Origin: an uncultured Oceanospirillales bacterium
GTDB lineage: Bacteria > Pseudomonadota > Gammaproteobacteria > Xanthomonadales > SZUA-36
Reading direction: 5' to 3'
Assembly (NCBI GenBank): GCA_913055655.1
Contig: CAJXKA010000001.1
Coordinates: forward strand, 1,302,842-1,366,841
Length of the DNA stretch: 64,000 nt
The position numbers and the translations under genes are program-made. A model generated the notes under the pieces. It had not been told where the DNA came from. It saw only the letters and a list, made by a program, of their open reading frames with translations, and made no database searches. Shown piece after piece: positions 17,905-27,233 of the stretch; within the stretch, counting starts at the first letter, position 1; the number at the start of each line of letters is the position of its first letter.

Positions 17905-19368
17905 ATGGAAATCCTCACCCTGCATCCCGAAGACGACGTGGGCGTCGCCCTGCGCGAATATGACGGCATACCCGCCGGCCACAAGGTGGCGCTGCATGCC
18001 ATTTCCGCCGGGTCGCCGATCCGCAAGTACGGCCAGGTCATTGGCGTCGCCACCCGCGATATCGCCGAAGGCGAACACGTGCACACCGACAACCTGGGCA
18101 TGGACGCCGCCGGTCGGGGCGGCCAGGCCGGCGCCACCGACTGGACAACACCGGTCGTCACGCCCCGCACATTCAATGGCTACCGCCGCGCCGACGGTCG
18201 CGCCGCCACGCGCAACTACGTCGGCATCGTCACCAGCGTGAACTGCTCCGCCACGGTGGCGCGGCATATCGCCGACCAGTTCCGTGGCCCGGCCCTGGAG
18301 CGATGGCCGAACGTCGATGGCGTGGTGGCGCTGACGCACGGCAGTGGCTGCGGCCTGGGCACGGAAGAAGACGGGCTGAAACAACTCGAGCGCACACTGG
18401 CCGGGTTCGCGAAACACCCGAACTTCGCCGCCGTGCTGCTGCTGGGCCTGGGCTGCGAAACCAACCAGGTCAGCCGTTTGATGGCCAACCACGGGCTGGC
18501 GGAGAACGATCGCGTGAAGGCGCTGGTCATCCAGGACGCCGGCGGCACCGCCAGCACCGTTCGCCAGGGTGTCGATGCCATCGAGGCGATGCTGGATCGC
18601 GCCGACCAGGCCCGCCGTGAACCCCTGCCCGTTTCCGAGCTGACCCTGGGCCTGCAGTGCGGCGGTTCCGATGGCCTTTCCGGCATTACCGCCAACCCGG
18701 CGCTGGGCGTCGCTGCCGACCTGCTCGTCGCCCACGGCGGCACCGCCATTCTCAGCGAGACGCCGGAAATCTATGGCGCCGAGCACCTGCTGATCGACCG
18801 CGCCGCTCGCCCGGACGTGGCGGACGCCCTGCGCGAGCGCATCGCCTGGTGGGAAGACTACGCGGCCCGCAACGGCGGTGACCTGGACAACAACCCGTCA
18901 CCCGGGAACAAGGCCGGCGGCCTGACCACGATCCTGGAGAAATCACTGGGCGCGGTCGCCAAAAGCGGCCGTTCCCCCCTGCAGGGCGTTTATCGCTACG
19001 GCGAGCCCATCGACCGCAAGGGCTTCGTGTTCATGGACTCACCCGGCTACGACCCGATGTCGATCACCGGCCAGGTCGCCTCGGGCGCCAATCTCGTCGC
19101 GTTCACCACCGGCCGCGGCTCGGTGTACGGCTGCAAGCCGGTGCCGAGCCTGAAACTGGCCACCAACACGCCGTTGTTCGAACGCATGCGCGATGACATG
19201 GACCTGAACTGTGGCGCGATCGTCGACGGCGAGGTCAGCGTGGAAGAAATGGGTGAGCGAATCTTTGAGCAACTGGTCGCCACCGCCTCGGGTGAGAAAA
19301 CCGCCAGCGAAAGACTGGGGTTCGGCGACGACGAATTCCTGCCGTGGGTGTTCGGGGCGCAGATGTAA
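17905..19368 (+). CDS. uxaA: Altronate dehydratase
   Basis: A 487-residue UxaA-family hydro-lyase converting D-altronate to 2-keto-3-deoxygluconate (KDG). Residues 1 to about 75 form the N-terminal SAF-type domain (GHKVALHAISAGSPIRKYGQ), followed by the long catalytic domain. The catalytic domain has conserved segments GYRRADGRAATRNYVGIV, THGSGCGLG, LGCETNQV and LQCGGSDGLSG, and cysteines suited to the Fe-dependent active site. Length matches E. coli UxaA. The related galactarate dehydratase GarD shares the fold, so sugar-acid specificity is likely but not proven. It starts four bases after the beta-hydroxyacid dehydrogenase gene, in one operon with it and the ATP-grasp gene. Confidence 0.9.
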   Translation: MEILTLHPEDDVGVALREYDGIPAGHKVALHAISAGSPIRKYGQVIGVATRDIAEGEHVHTDNLGMDAAGRGGQAGATDWTTPVVTPRTFNGYRRADGRAATRNYVGIVTSVNCSATVARHIADQFRGPALERWPNVDGVVALTHGSGCGLGTEEDGLKQLERTLAGFAKHPNFAAVLLLGLGCETNQVSRLMANHGLAENDRVKALVIQDAGGTASTVRQGVDAIEAMLDRADQARREPLPVSELTLGLQCGGSDGLSGITANPALGVAADLLVAHGGTAILSETPEIYGAEHLLIDRAARPDVADALRERIAWWEDYAARNGGDLDNNPSPGNKAGGLTTILEKSLGAVAKSGRSPLQGVYRYGEPIDRKGFVFMDSPGYDPMSITGQVASGANLVAFTTGRGSVYGCKPVPSLKLATNTPLFERMRDDMDLNCGAIVDGEVSVEEMGERIFEQLVATASGEKTASERLGFGDDEFLPWVFGAQM

Positions 19369-19382
19369 CCCGGTCTGCCGCC

Positions 19383-20342
19383 CTAGGTGACCGCCGTGTA
19401 ACTCACGAACACGTAGGCGCAATATCCCGCGAGCAGGATGCCACCCTCCGTCCGGCTCAGCCGGCGACCGGTATAGAGAAACAGGAACAACACCAGCGCC
19501 ACGCCGAGCATCACCCACTGGTCAAAGGCGGCAATCCGCCCGGACACGCGAAGCGGTTGCACCAGTGCGGTGACGCCCAGGATGCCCAGAAGGTTGAAGA
19601 TATTGCTGCCCAGGATGTTTCCAACCGCGACATCGGCATGGCGCCGCAATGCGGCCACGACCGAAGTCGTGAGCTCGGGAAGCGATGTCCCCACGGCCAC
19701 CAGCGTCAGCCCGATTACGGCCTCCGAGACACCCAGCACCTGGGCGAACCCCACCGCGCCTTTCAACAGGATCCGGGAGCCCGCAATCAGTAACACCAGC
19801 CCAAGCAACGTCGCGACCGTGGACCGCGCCACTGAGCCCGGCACAACCTGCACCTCGGCCGCTTCCGCCTGGTACACCGCGCCTGCAGGCGCCGGACGAT
19901 GTTTCTCGCTCCAGTAGGCCCACGCCAGGTAGCTCGCCAGGACCGCCAGTAGCAGCAGGCCCTCCAGGTGGACCAGCCCCGCCCCGCGCGCCAGCGCAAT
20001 GAACAGCGCACTGACCAGGATCACCACCACGGTGTCACGACCCAGCGCGGTCGGCGTCACCGACAGGGGCATGATGATGGCGCACAGGCCCAGGATGAGC
20101 AGGATATTGGCAACGTTGCTGCCGACGACATTGCCGATGGCGATGTCGGGGTTGCCGCTCAGCGTCGCATCAACGGAGACCACCATTTCCGGCATCGACG
20201 TGCCGAAACCGGCGATCACGAGCCCGGCAAGGAGCGGTGACACCCCGATTTTCCGGCCGATTCCCAGCGCGCCGCGAATCAGGACCTCCCCACCCGCCGT
20301 GAGAACCGCGATGCCCAGCAATAGATAAAGTGCGTTCTGCAT
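19383..20342 (-). CDS. Calcium/sodium antiporter (CaCA family, YrbG-like)
   Basis: A 319-residue inner-membrane cation exchanger with about ten hydrophobic segments in two inverted halves. Each half contains the alpha-repeat signature: GFGTSMPEMVVSVDA with GNVVGSNVANILLILG, and AVGTSLPELTTSV with GNILGSNIFNLLGILG. The acidic residues of these repeats bind the cation. A hydrophilic loop of about 30 residues joins the halves. Its start codon directly abuts the stop of the carbon-nitrogen hydrolase gene (TGAATG), so it is the last gene of a five-gene minus-strand operon starting at manD. Why an antiporter sits there is unclear. Confidence 0.9.
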   Translation of the reverse strand: MQNALYLLLGIAVLTAGGEVLIRGALGIGRKIGVSPLLAGLVIAGFGTSMPEMVVSVDATLSGNPDIAIGNVVGSNVANILLILGLCAIIMPLSVTPTALGRDTVVVILVSALFIALARGAGLVHLEGLLLLAVLASYLAWAYWSEKHRPAPAGAVYQAEAAEVQVVPGSVARSTVATLLGLVLLIAGSRILLKGAVGFAQVLGVSEAVIGLTLVAVGTSLPELTTSVVAALRRHADVAVGNILGSNIFNLLGILGVTALVQPLRVSGRIAAFDQWVMLGVALVLFLFLYTGRRLSRTEGGILLAGYCAYVFVSYTAVT

Positions 20343-21065
20343 TCAATCGTCCCTGGGACATATCCTTTCATATTCAGAGACAAGGATGCCACCCGACTCG
20401 CCCCCCAACCGGGCCAGGCAACGACCGCGGGCGTTCCAGGCCGCCGAACCACCTGCCGCCATGAAGTCACCGCAGGGACCGGTCGAGTTGGCCATCACCA
20501 CCGGCAGCCCGTGCCGGGACGCGATCTTCGGGTAGTGCAGGTCCGCTTTGCGCAAACCCGCTTCGGACTTGGCAACGCTGGCGAGGTACAGGTCGGCGCC
20601 GGCCGCCGCAGCGGCCTCAACGTGCGCGTCCAGCAGCGATTCGTAACAAATCGCCGGCGCCAGCTTCAGGCCGCCCCATTCGAGCATCAACGACGCCTGC
20701 CCCGGCACGAAGTAGCGCGTTTCATCCGCATGCAGGAACTGCTTGGCATAGATGCGGCGGGGTTCCCCGGGCGTAAACCACGCCATCGCGATCTGGACCC
20801 CGACCGTGCCGGCGAGTGGAAAGCCGATGCCCACCAGTACATTCGTTGTGTCGGCGACGCGCTGGAATATGTCCAGTCCAGGATCGTTCTGGTCGATGGC
20901 CAGTGATTCGGCCTGTCCAGGGTCGTAACCCGTCAGGGACAGCTCGGGAAAAAACACCAGTTCCGCACCCATATCGGCGGCTCGATCGATCATCGCCCGG
21001 TGTTGTTCGGTGTTCGCCGTAATATCACCCGCGACAGATTGTAGCTGCACAGCAGCGACCTTCAT
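20343..21065 (-). CDS. Carbon-nitrogen hydrolase (nitrilase superfamily)
   Basis: A 240-residue amidase/nitrilase-fold enzyme with the full catalytic triad: Glu41 in FFPELSLTGYDP, Lys108 in YAKQFLHADE, and Cys140 in LAPAICYESL. It hydrolyses amides, carbamoyl groups or nitriles in the cytoplasm, and the substrate cannot be told. I chose the ATG at 21065 because the beta-strand KVAAVQLQS that opens this fold follows it; the frame is open upstream for 69 codons without family likeness. It lies 31 bp after the SnoaL-like gene and abuts the antiporter gene. Confidence 0.88.
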   Translation of the reverse strand: MKVAAVQLQSVAGDITANTEQHRAMIDRAADMGAELVFFPELSLTGYDPGQAESLAIDQNDPGLDIFQRVADTTNVLVGIGFPLAGTVGVQIAMAWFTPGEPRRIYAKQFLHADETRYFVPGQASLMLEWGGLKLAPAICYESLLDAHVEAAAAAGADLYLASVAKSEAGLRKADLHYPKIASRHGLPVVMANSTGPCGDFMAAGGSAAWNARGRCLARLGGESGGILVSEYERICPRDD

Positions 21066-21096
21066 TACAGTACCACCATTGGTCGCTGTGGGTATT

Positions 21097-21453
21097 TCAT
21101 GCGTAGGAACTGATGCGTGCCACGCGATCGCACTTGACGCTGGTGAAGTGAATGACATGGCAGAAGCGACGTTCACCACCGTCGAGCTCGCTGACGCCGT
21201 TGACCGCACCGGCCTTGCCGTGGGTGACCACGCGGTCGATGATTGTGACTCGCGGAGCCGGCGCATCGGCAAGCCAATCCAGGAAAGCGTCGCGCTCCAG
21301 TCTCAGCCCGGAAGCTGTCGCGATGACGGCATCCTGCGCGAGCATGGCTTCCAGCACTCCGACATCGCCGGTTTCAAGGGCAACGGCCAGGTCCTGCGCG
21401 GTCGCGTTCTTGGGGGAATTGCCGCAATCAGTGCTGGGATGGACCCGGGTCAT
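21097..21453 (-). CDS. SnoaL/NTF2-like protein
   Basis: A 118-residue protein of the cystatin-like NTF2/SnoaL fold. It has a short helix (AQDLAVALETGDVGVLEAMLAQDAVIATASG), then strands with FLDWLADAPAPRV and FCHVIHFTSVKCDRV. This fold serves as isomerase, hydratase or ligand-binding pocket, so no specific reaction follows. Its ATG overlaps the stop of the DUF1330 gene by four bases. The pairing inside a manD operon suggests an accessory metabolic role. I do not recognise a characterised orthologue. Confidence 0.65.
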   Translation of the reverse strand: MTRVHPSTDCGNSPKNATAQDLAVALETGDVGVLEAMLAQDAVIATASGLRLERDAFLDWLADAPAPRVTIIDRVVTHGKAGAVNGVSELDGGERRFCHVIHFTSVKCDRVARISSYA

Positions 21454-21857
21454 GGCGACGCGGGCGAGATCGCCACCAGGCGGGAATCGGCCAGCGCCGC
21501 GGTGCGGTGGTGGACGGCCGCGCGGTACTCGGGAATGTCCATCATGGCCAGGAACGCTTGCGGTGAGGGATAGCGCACCATGAAAACCTGGTGCCAGGTC
21601 TCACCTTCGGGTGCAATCAGGGCCGGCGCGGCGCGACCGGCGAAAATGACTTCACCGCCCACCGATGTCACGGCTTCAAAGGCGACACGCGAGTAACGCT
21701 TGTAGGCCTCAACGCCACTGCAAGCGGGGCCCGAACCGTGATAGTCGGCGGTCTCGCGGAACCGCAGCAGGTTCAACATGACCAGCGGTTCGTCCGCCGG
21801 CAGCCCGTCCAGCACGACGCGCTGGTCGGCCGTCAGGATGTCGGCACCGGCGCTCAC
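21450..21857 (-). CDS. DUF1330 family protein
   Basis: A 135-residue protein with a ferredoxin-like, dimeric alpha/beta barrel pattern. It opens with [20 protein letters not shown], continues with [20 protein letters not shown], and contains [20 protein letters not shown], the typical DUF1330 core. Function in this family is unknown. It overlaps manD (ATGA) upstream and the SnoaL-like gene downstream, so translation is coupled across three genes. It may be a small enzyme or binding protein acting on a product of the dehydratase, but nothing in the sequence shows this. Confidence 0.8.
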   Translation of the reverse strand: MSAGADILTADQRVVLDGLPADEPLVMLNLLRFRETADYHGSGPACSGVEAYKRYSRVAFEAVTSVGGEVIFAGRAAPALIAPEGETWHQVFMVRYPSPQAFLAMMDIPEYRAAVHHRTAALADSRLVAISPASP

Positions 21858-23062
21858 CAGCTCCAGGCCGTGCCGTCACGCAGCTGCGCCATCGGCAGGC
21901 CGGCCGGCTGGTACGGGTAGTCGTCGACCATGGACTCGTCAATCTCCACACCGTGGCCCGGTGCCTCGCCGGGGTGCAGCATGCCGTCCGCGAATGAGTA
22001 CGCGTGCGGGAACATGGCGTCGGTCTCCTCGTTATGGCGCATGTATTCCTGCAGGCCGAAATTCGGCACCCACAGGCCGAAGTGCAACGCCACGCCCATG
22101 GTCACCGGCGACAGGTCGGTGGCGCCGTGGCAGCCGGTGCGGACGCCGAAGGCGTCGGCGAAACCGGCGATCTGGCGCATATGGGTCAGGCCGCCGCAGC
22201 GCTGCACGCTGGTGCGCACGTAATCGATCAGCTGCTCGGCGATCAGCACGCGGAAATCCTGCAGGTGGTTGAGCACCTCGCCGGTGGCGATCGGCGTGGT
22301 CGTGTGCTGCCGGATCAGGCGGAAAACCTCCGGGTTGTCGGCCGGGGTCGGGTCTTCCAGCCAGCCCAGCCGGTAGGGTTCCAGCGACTTGCCCAGCGCC
22401 GCGGCTTCCTGCGGGGTCAGGCGGTGGTGCACGTCGTGGAGCAGTTTCAGGTGCGGGCCAAACTGCTGGCGCGCCCGGGCGAACAGTTCGGGAATGAAAT
22501 CCAGGTACTCGGGCGTGGACCAGGTCTCCATCGGCGGCAGGCCGCGCTCGGCCGGTTCGTAGTACAGCTTGCCCTTCGCCACGCCATAGGCCTTGTCCAG
22601 GCCCGGGATGGCGCACTGCAGGCGCACCGCCTGGTAACCCATCGACACGTAGTTTTCGACCTCGGCCAGGCAATCGTCGATCGACTTGCCGTTGGCATGG
22701 CCGTAGACGGTCACGCCGGTACGGCTGGCGCCGCCCAGCAACTGGTAGAGCGGCAGGCCGGCCTGCCTGGCCTTGATGTCCCACAGCGCCATGTCAACGG
22801 CGGCGATGGCCGTCATGGTCACGGGCCCGCGGCGCCAGTAGGCGCCCTTGTACAGTGACTGCCAGACATGCTCGATGCGCTCGGCGTCCTGGCCCAGCAG
22901 CCAGGGAATGACATGTTCTTCAAGATAGGCGACCACGGCTTTCTCGCGGCCGTTCAGCGTCGCGTCGCCGATGCCGGTCAGGCCGGTATCGGTGGTGATC
23001 TTCAGGGTCGCGAAATTGCGTCCCGGGCTGGCCAGGATGACGCGGGCTTCGGTGATTTTCAT
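21854..23062 (-). CDS. manD: D-mannonate dehydratase, enolase superfamily (ManD/RspA type)
   Basis: A 402-residue enolase-superfamily dehydratase turning D-mannonate into KDG. The N-terminus ([36 protein letters not shown]) and [20 protein letters not shown] are close to characterised mannonate dehydratases. Metal-binding and catalytic positions are placed in [13 protein letters not shown] (Asp and the His/Arg block), WLEDPTP (Glu), IATGEVLN (Glu) and [11 protein letters not shown] (His). The end [11 protein letters not shown] is also typical. The ATG at 23062 is preceded by a GGAGGGGCGCCC leader. ManD replaces the unrelated UxuA in this pathway. It starts a five-gene operon and is divergent from uxaC across 151 bp. 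Some family members prefer gluconate or have low activity. Confidence 0.9.
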   Translation of the reverse strand: MKITEARVILASPGRNFATLKITTDTGLTGIGDATLNGREKAVVAYLEEHVIPWLLGQDAERIEHVWQSLYKGAYWRRGPVTMTAIAAVDMALWDIKARQAGLPLYQLLGGASRTGVTVYGHANGKSIDDCLAEVENYVSMGYQAVRLQCAIPGLDKAYGVAKGKLYYEPAERGLPPMETWSTPEYLDFIPELFARARQQFGPHLKLLHDVHHRLTPQEAAALGKSLEPYRLGWLEDPTPADNPEVFRLIRQHTTTPIATGEVLNHLQDFRVLIAEQLIDYVRTSVQRCGGLTHMRQIAGFADAFGVRTGCHGATDLSPVTMGVALHFGLWVPNFGLQEYMRHNEETDAMFPHAYSFADGMLHPGEAPGHGVEIDESMVDDYPYQPAGLPMAQLRDGTAWSW

Positions 23063-23213
23063 GGGCGCCCCTCCAACCGGGCTGTACTCGTTTTCATCTT
23101 GACATCGGTATCCCCCACCACGATGCTGACTGATTCCGCTCCGTGGCCCGGATACACGATTCTGACGGCCCGGGTAAAACGTTTCAACGTGCACATCAAC
23201 AAAGACTGGACCC
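23063..23213. promoter_or_regulatory. Divergent promoter region of manD and uxaC
   Basis: This 151-bp gap must carry the control elements for hexuronate genes in both directions. It contains CTTGACAT (minus-side of 23110) and, near uxaC, GTAAAACGTTTCAACG with the eight-base palindrome AAACGTTT at about 23176-23183, reminiscent of LacI/GntR-type operators. No regulator gene lies next to it. Confidence 0.4.
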
Positions 23214-24620
23214 ATGCCTTTACTCCACCCGGACCGGCTCTTTCCGGCCAACCCCGAGACCCGCGCCATCGCGCGCGACCTGTACAACAACGTCAAGGAC
23301 CTGCCCATCGTCAGCCCGCACGGCCATACGGACCCTTCGTGGTTCGCGCTGGACGAACCGTTCAGCGATGCCGCCAGCCTGCTGATCACGCCGGACCATT
23401 ACCTGTTCCGGATGCTGTACAGCCAGGGTGTGCCGCTGGAGTCCCTGGCCATTCCCGATGCGAACGGCAAGCAGCCCGATGTTGACCCCCGCGACGTCTG
23501 GCGCCTGTTCGCGAAACACTGGCACCTGTTCGCCGGCACGCCGTCACGGATCTGGATGGACCACGTCTTTGAAGTGGTTTTCGGCATCGATGAACGGCTG
23601 ACCGAGGCCTCGGCGGACCGGATTTTCGACCATATCGGCGACTGCCTGGCGAAGGACGAGTTCCGGCCGCGGGCGCTGTTCGAGCGTTTCAACATCGAGG
23701 TCATCGCCACCACCGAATCGCCGCTGGACGACCTGCGCCATCACGACACCATCCGCGCCAGCGGCTGGGACGGCAACGTCGTGACCGCGTACCGCCCTGA
23801 CCCGGTCGTCGACCCCGAGTTCGAGGGTTTCAATGACAATGTCGACCGCCTGGGCGAGATCACCGGCGAAGACACGGACACCTGGCAGGGCTACCTGGCC
23901 GCGCTGCGCAACCGGCGCGCCTACTTCATGGAGCGTGGCGCGACGTCCACCGACCACGGGCACCCCACGGCCCACACGGAAAACCTGGCCGAAGACGAGG
24001 CCGAGGCACTGTTCAAGTCAGTCCGTTCCGGCCTTGGTTACGCCACCGACGCCGAGCGCTTCCGCGGCCAGATGCTGACCGAGATGGCGCGCATGAGCCT
24101 GGACGACGGCCTGGTGATGCAGATTCACCCCGGGTCCTTCCGCAACCACAACGAGTGGCTGTTCAGGCACTACGGTCGTGACAAGGGCGCCGACATCCCG
24201 ATGTCGACGGACTATGTCCGTGACCTGAAGCCCCTGCTGGACGCGTTCGGCAACGAGCGCGACCTGTCGATTATCCTGTTCACGCTGGACGAGACGGTCT
24301 ACAGCCGGGAACTGGCGCCGCTGGCCGGGCACTACCCCTGCCTGAAACTGGGCCCGTCCTGGTGGTTCCATGACAGCCCCGAAGGCATGCGCCGCTTCCG
24401 CCGCCAGGTCACAGAGACCGCCGGCCTGTACAACACCGTGGGCTTCAACGACGATACCCGTGCCTTCCTGTCGATCCCGGCGCGCCATGACCTGAGCCGT
24501 CGCGTCGACTGCGGCTGGCTGGCGGAAATGGTGGCCGAACACCGGATGACTGCCGAAGAAGCAGCCGAACTGGCGCCGAAACTCGCCTACCAGTTCGCCA
24601 AGGACGCCTACAAGCTGTGA
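23214..24620 (+). CDS. uxaC: Glucuronate (uronate) isomerase
   Basis: A 468-residue amidohydrolase-fold isomerase converting D-glucuronate to D-fructuronate and galacturonate to tagaturonate. Its length matches E. coli UxaC (about 470). Conserved features are [15 protein letters not shown] at about 24-38 with the metal-binding [40 protein letters not shown] and [14 protein letters not shown]. The start at 23214 has no long leader. Its TGA overlaps the GTG start of uxuB, so the two enzymes are coupled. It begins the branch that yields mannonate for ManD, which is read in the opposite direction. Confidence 0.95.
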   Translation: MPLLHPDRLFPANPETRAIARDLYNNVKDLPIVSPHGHTDPSWFALDEPFSDAASLLITPDHYLFRMLYSQGVPLESLAIPDANGKQPDVDPRDVWRLFAKHWHLFAGTPSRIWMDHVFEVVFGIDERLTEASADRIFDHIGDCLAKDEFRPRALFERFNIEVIATTESPLDDLRHHDTIRASGWDGNVVTAYRPDPVVDPEFEGFNDNVDRLGEITGEDTDTWQGYLAALRNRRAYFMERGATSTDHGHPTAHTENLAEDEAEALFKSVRSGLGYATDAERFRGQMLTEMARMSLDDGLVMQIHPGSFRNHNEWLFRHYGRDKGADIPMSTDYVRDLKPLLDAFGNERDLSIILFTLDETVYSRELAPLAGHYPCLKLGPSWWFHDSPEGMRRFRRQVTETAGLYNTVGFNDDTRAFLSIPARHDLSRRVDCGWLAEMVAEHRMTAEEAAELAPKLAYQFAKDAYKL

Positions 24621-26098
24621 ACCGACTCGACAGCGCCGCGCTCGCCAGCCTGCCCTCGACGACGCGCAAACCCGCCTATAATCGCGACGGCACCGGCATC
24701 GGCGTGGTCCACCTGGGCCTGGGCGCCTTTCACCGCGCCCACCAGGCGGTGTTCTTCGACGACCTGCTGGCAGGCAGTGGCGGTGACTGGGCCATTGCTG
24801 GCGTATCCATGCGCAGCCGTGGCGTCAGCGACCAGCTGGCGCCGCAGGACGGGCTCTACACCCTGGTGTCGCTGGAAGGCGACGCGATCGAGGACCGGGT
24901 GATCGGCTCCATCCGCGAAGCCCTGTTCCTGGGCGAGGAGCGCGAACGTGTTGAGGCCCTGCTTGAAGACCCGCAAACCAGGCTGGTCACGCTGACCGTG
25001 ACCGAAAAAGCGTACTGCCTGGTCTCGCTGGACGGCGGCCTGGACTTCGAGCACCCGGGCATCGTCCATGACCTGGCGCAGCCCGAACAGCCCGGCACCG
25101 TGCCCGGCCTGCTGTGCCTGGCGCTGGCGCGCCGTCGCGCGGCCGGCACGCCGCCGCCCACGGTGATGTCCTGCGACAACCTGCCGGACAACAGCACCCG
25201 CCTGCGGCGCGCCCTGCTCGACTTTGCCGACCGCGCCTGGCCAGGACTGGGTGACTGGCTGCGGGCCGAAGGCGCGTTCCCCAACACCATGGTCGATCGC
25301 ATCGTGCCGCGCACGACCGAAGACGACCGCGCGGCGCTGGCCAAACGCATCGGCGCCGACGACCACGGCATGGTCAAGGCCGAGCCGTTCACGCAGTGGG
25401 TGATCGAAGACCGCTTTTGCCACGGCCGCCCGGCACTGGATTCGGTGGGCGCGCTGCTGGTCGACGATGTCGAACCCTACGAGTTGCTGAAGCTGCGCTT
25501 TGTGCTCGGCTCACACTCGTCGATCGCCTACCTGGCCTGCCTGGCCGGCATCGACTATGTTCACGACGCCATGGATACCGCCATCGGTGAACTGGTCACG
25601 CAGATGATGGAGCACGAGGCCCAGCCCGTGACCGCCCTGCCCCCGGGCTTCGACGTCGACGCCTACCGGGCGACCCTGACCAAGCGCTTCAGCAACGCCG
25701 GCATCATGCACCTGGCCGCGCAGATCGCCATGGACGGTTCGCAGAAGGTGCCGATCCGGCTGCTGGGCACGGTACGCGCCTGCATCGAGGCCGGGCAGTC
25801 CTACGACCGCCTGGCGCTGGCCGTGGCCGCCTGGATCCGCTATGCCAGCGGAACGGGGCTGAAGGGTGAGTCGTTTGAAGTTGATGATCCGATGGCGGCC
25901 GAACTCGCGGCCATCGGCGCCCAGGCCGGTGATGATGATGCAGCGCTGCTCAATGGTTTCCTGGCCGTTTCCGCGATTTTTCCCGCCGAACTGTCCAGCC
26001 ATGACGGCTTCCGCCAGGGCGTCGGCCAATGGCTGGCCGCGCTACGGTCAGACGGCGCGCTGGCCTGCGCAAACCGCGCCACCGTCACCCGGGCTTAA
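24617..26098 (+). CDS. uxuB: Fructuronate reductase / mannitol dehydrogenase family
   Basis: A 493-residue polyol-specific long-chain dehydrogenase, the family of UxuB and mannitol dehydrogenase. The N-terminus has the dinucleotide segment GIGVVHLGLGAFHRAHQAVF. Further family blocks are PTVMSCDNLPDNS, FPNTMVDRIVP and the catalytic Lys neighbourhood YELLKLRFVLGSHS. It reduces fructuronate to mannonate with NADH. The neighbour uxaC supports fructuronate over mannitol as substrate. It starts with GTG at 24617, overlapping the uxaC stop. It ends 34 bp before a convergent lipoprotein gene. Confidence 0.92.
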   Translation: MNRLDSAALASLPSTTRKPAYNRDGTGIGVVHLGLGAFHRAHQAVFFDDLLAGSGGDWAIAGVSMRSRGVSDQLAPQDGLYTLVSLEGDAIEDRVIGSIREALFLGEERERVEALLEDPQTRLVTLTVTEKAYCLVSLDGGLDFEHPGIVHDLAQPEQPGTVPGLLCLALARRRAAGTPPPTVMSCDNLPDNSTRLRRALLDFADRAWPGLGDWLRAEGAFPNTMVDRIVPRTTEDDRAALAKRIGADDHGMVKAEPFTQWVIEDRFCHGRPALDSVGALLVDDVEPYELLKLRFVLGSHSSIAYLACLAGIDYVHDAMDTAIGELVTQMMEHEAQPVTALPPGFDVDAYRATLTKRFSNAGIMHLAAQIAMDGSQKVPIRLLGTVRACIEAGQSYDRLALAVAAWIRYASGTGLKGESFEVDDPMAAELAAIGAQAGDDDAALLNGFLAVSAIFPAELSSHDGFRQGVGQWLAALRSDGALACANRATVTRA

Positions 26099-26132
26099 GG
26101 CAAACGTAGAAGCCAACCGTTTGCCCGTGATG

Positions 26133-26300
26133 TCAGTACCAGCGGTTGCCGCCAATACTCATGTAGCCATGATCGCCAATCGGCACACCGACATTCAGCC
26201 CGACGCCGACGTTGCCGCTACAGCCCGCCAGGAGCAGCGACGCGCCAAGCAGGAGCACCAGGCCGGCCACGCGGAAGGGATTAAGGTTTCGCTTGTTCAT
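26133..26300 (-). CDS. Small lipoprotein
   Basis: A 55-residue protein. A positively charged start (MNKRNLNPFR) is followed by a hydrophobic stretch and the lipobox LLAGC, so Cys27 would be lipidated. The mature part is about 29 residues, glycine- and aromatic-rich (GVGLNVGVPIGDHGYMS), and ends GGNRWY. The ATG at 26300 has a GAGGCGACG leader. It lies 10 bp after the VOC-domain lipoprotein gene and is probably co-transcribed with it. Glycine-rich short lipoproteins of this type exist in related genomes without known function. Confidence 0.75.
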   Translation of the reverse strand: MNKRNLNPFRVAGLVLLLGASLLLAGCSGNVGVGLNVGVPIGDHGYMSIGGNRWY

Positions 26301-26310
26301 CGTCGCCTCC

Positions 26311-27171
26311 TCAGTTCTCGATTCGATCCAGGGCCAGCACGGCGCCCGTGGGATCAGTGATGACGGCGAGGTTGCCGTTACGGACATCGGCCGTTGGCGC
26401 CAGGATGATCTCGCCACCCAAAGACTGCGCCCTGGTCGCCACCTCGGCGGGGTCAATCACGGCGAAGTGCGTCAGCCATACCGGCGTCATCTGGTCATTC
26501 GGCATATCCTGCAGGCCGGCACGCGCCACGCCGCCGCTCTGCAGCGTGTGATATTCGCCGCCGTTTCGCCAGCTGGTTTCGACCTGGTAACCGGCGGCTT
26601 CCATGTAGAACCTCGCCGCGGCCATCGAGTTGGCAGCAAGCAACTCGTTCAGCACCACCTCGCCGGCAGTTACCGTTACCGCATCCTTCGGATCGCCGAC
26701 GTGACTGTCGATGAACCCGACCACGGCGCCCTGCGAATCTCGCACCACGCCGGCGCGGGCCACCTGGCCCAGTTCCCGGGGCTGGACGATCACCTGCCCG
26801 TCCAGCCGGCGGGCCGTTGCCACGGACTGGTCGACGTCGGGCACCGAGATGTAACCCAGCCAGCGAGAGTAGTCTTCGCCACCCGGCGGGTCCGCCAGTT
26901 CGACGATACCGCCCAGCAGGCGCCCGTCCCGGCCGACGATCAGCGTGTAGGGCCGGCCCTCCGGCCCGCGAGTGTCACGGAACGTCCACCCGAACATCGA
27001 TCCGTAAAATGACCGGGCCGCATCGACATCATCGGTAATCAGGTCGTGCCAGACGAATTTGCCGTGTAACGGTGTATCGCTCAGGGCCGACCTGTCCCAC
27101 TCGACATCCGACGTCGTGCAGGCGCCGAGCGCGAGCGCGGCGGTGATAACCAGCAAAAGCTTGATGTTCAT
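26311..27171 (-). CDS. Lipoprotein with two glyoxalase/VOC modules
   Basis: A 286-residue exported protein. Residues 1-18 are a lipoprotein signal ending in the lipobox LGAC. Two vicinal-oxygen-chelate modules follow, at about 38-150 (GKFVWHDLITDDVDAARSFYGSMFGWTF is the opening; only part quoted is diagnostic: WHDLITDDVDAARSFY) and about 165-286 (ELLAANSMAAARFYMEAAGY). Family members include glyoxalases, dioxygenases and resistance or binding proteins, and most are cytoplasmic, so an envelope-anchored version is uncommon. Metal ligands cannot be assigned with certainty. It precedes the small lipoprotein gene by 10 bp. Confidence 0.8.
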   Translation of the reverse strand: MNIKLLLVITAALALGACTTSDVEWDRSALSDTPLHGKFVWHDLITDDVDAARSFYGSMFGWTFRDTRGPEGRPYTLIVGRDGRLLGGIVELADPPGGEDYSRWLGYISVPDVDQSVATARRLDGQVIVQPRELGQVARAGVVRDSQGAVVGFIDSHVGDPKDAVTVTAGEVVLNELLAANSMAAARFYMEAAGYQVETSWRNGGEYHTLQSGGVARAGLQDMPNDQMTPVWLTHFAVIDPAEVATRAQSLGGEIILAPTADVRNGNLAVITDPTGAVLALDRIEN

Positions 27172-27233
27172 GTTCCCCCCACGGGTGATTTCAGGCTGCG
27201 GAAGTTGTCAGTGTAAACCACTGAACGGGCGTG

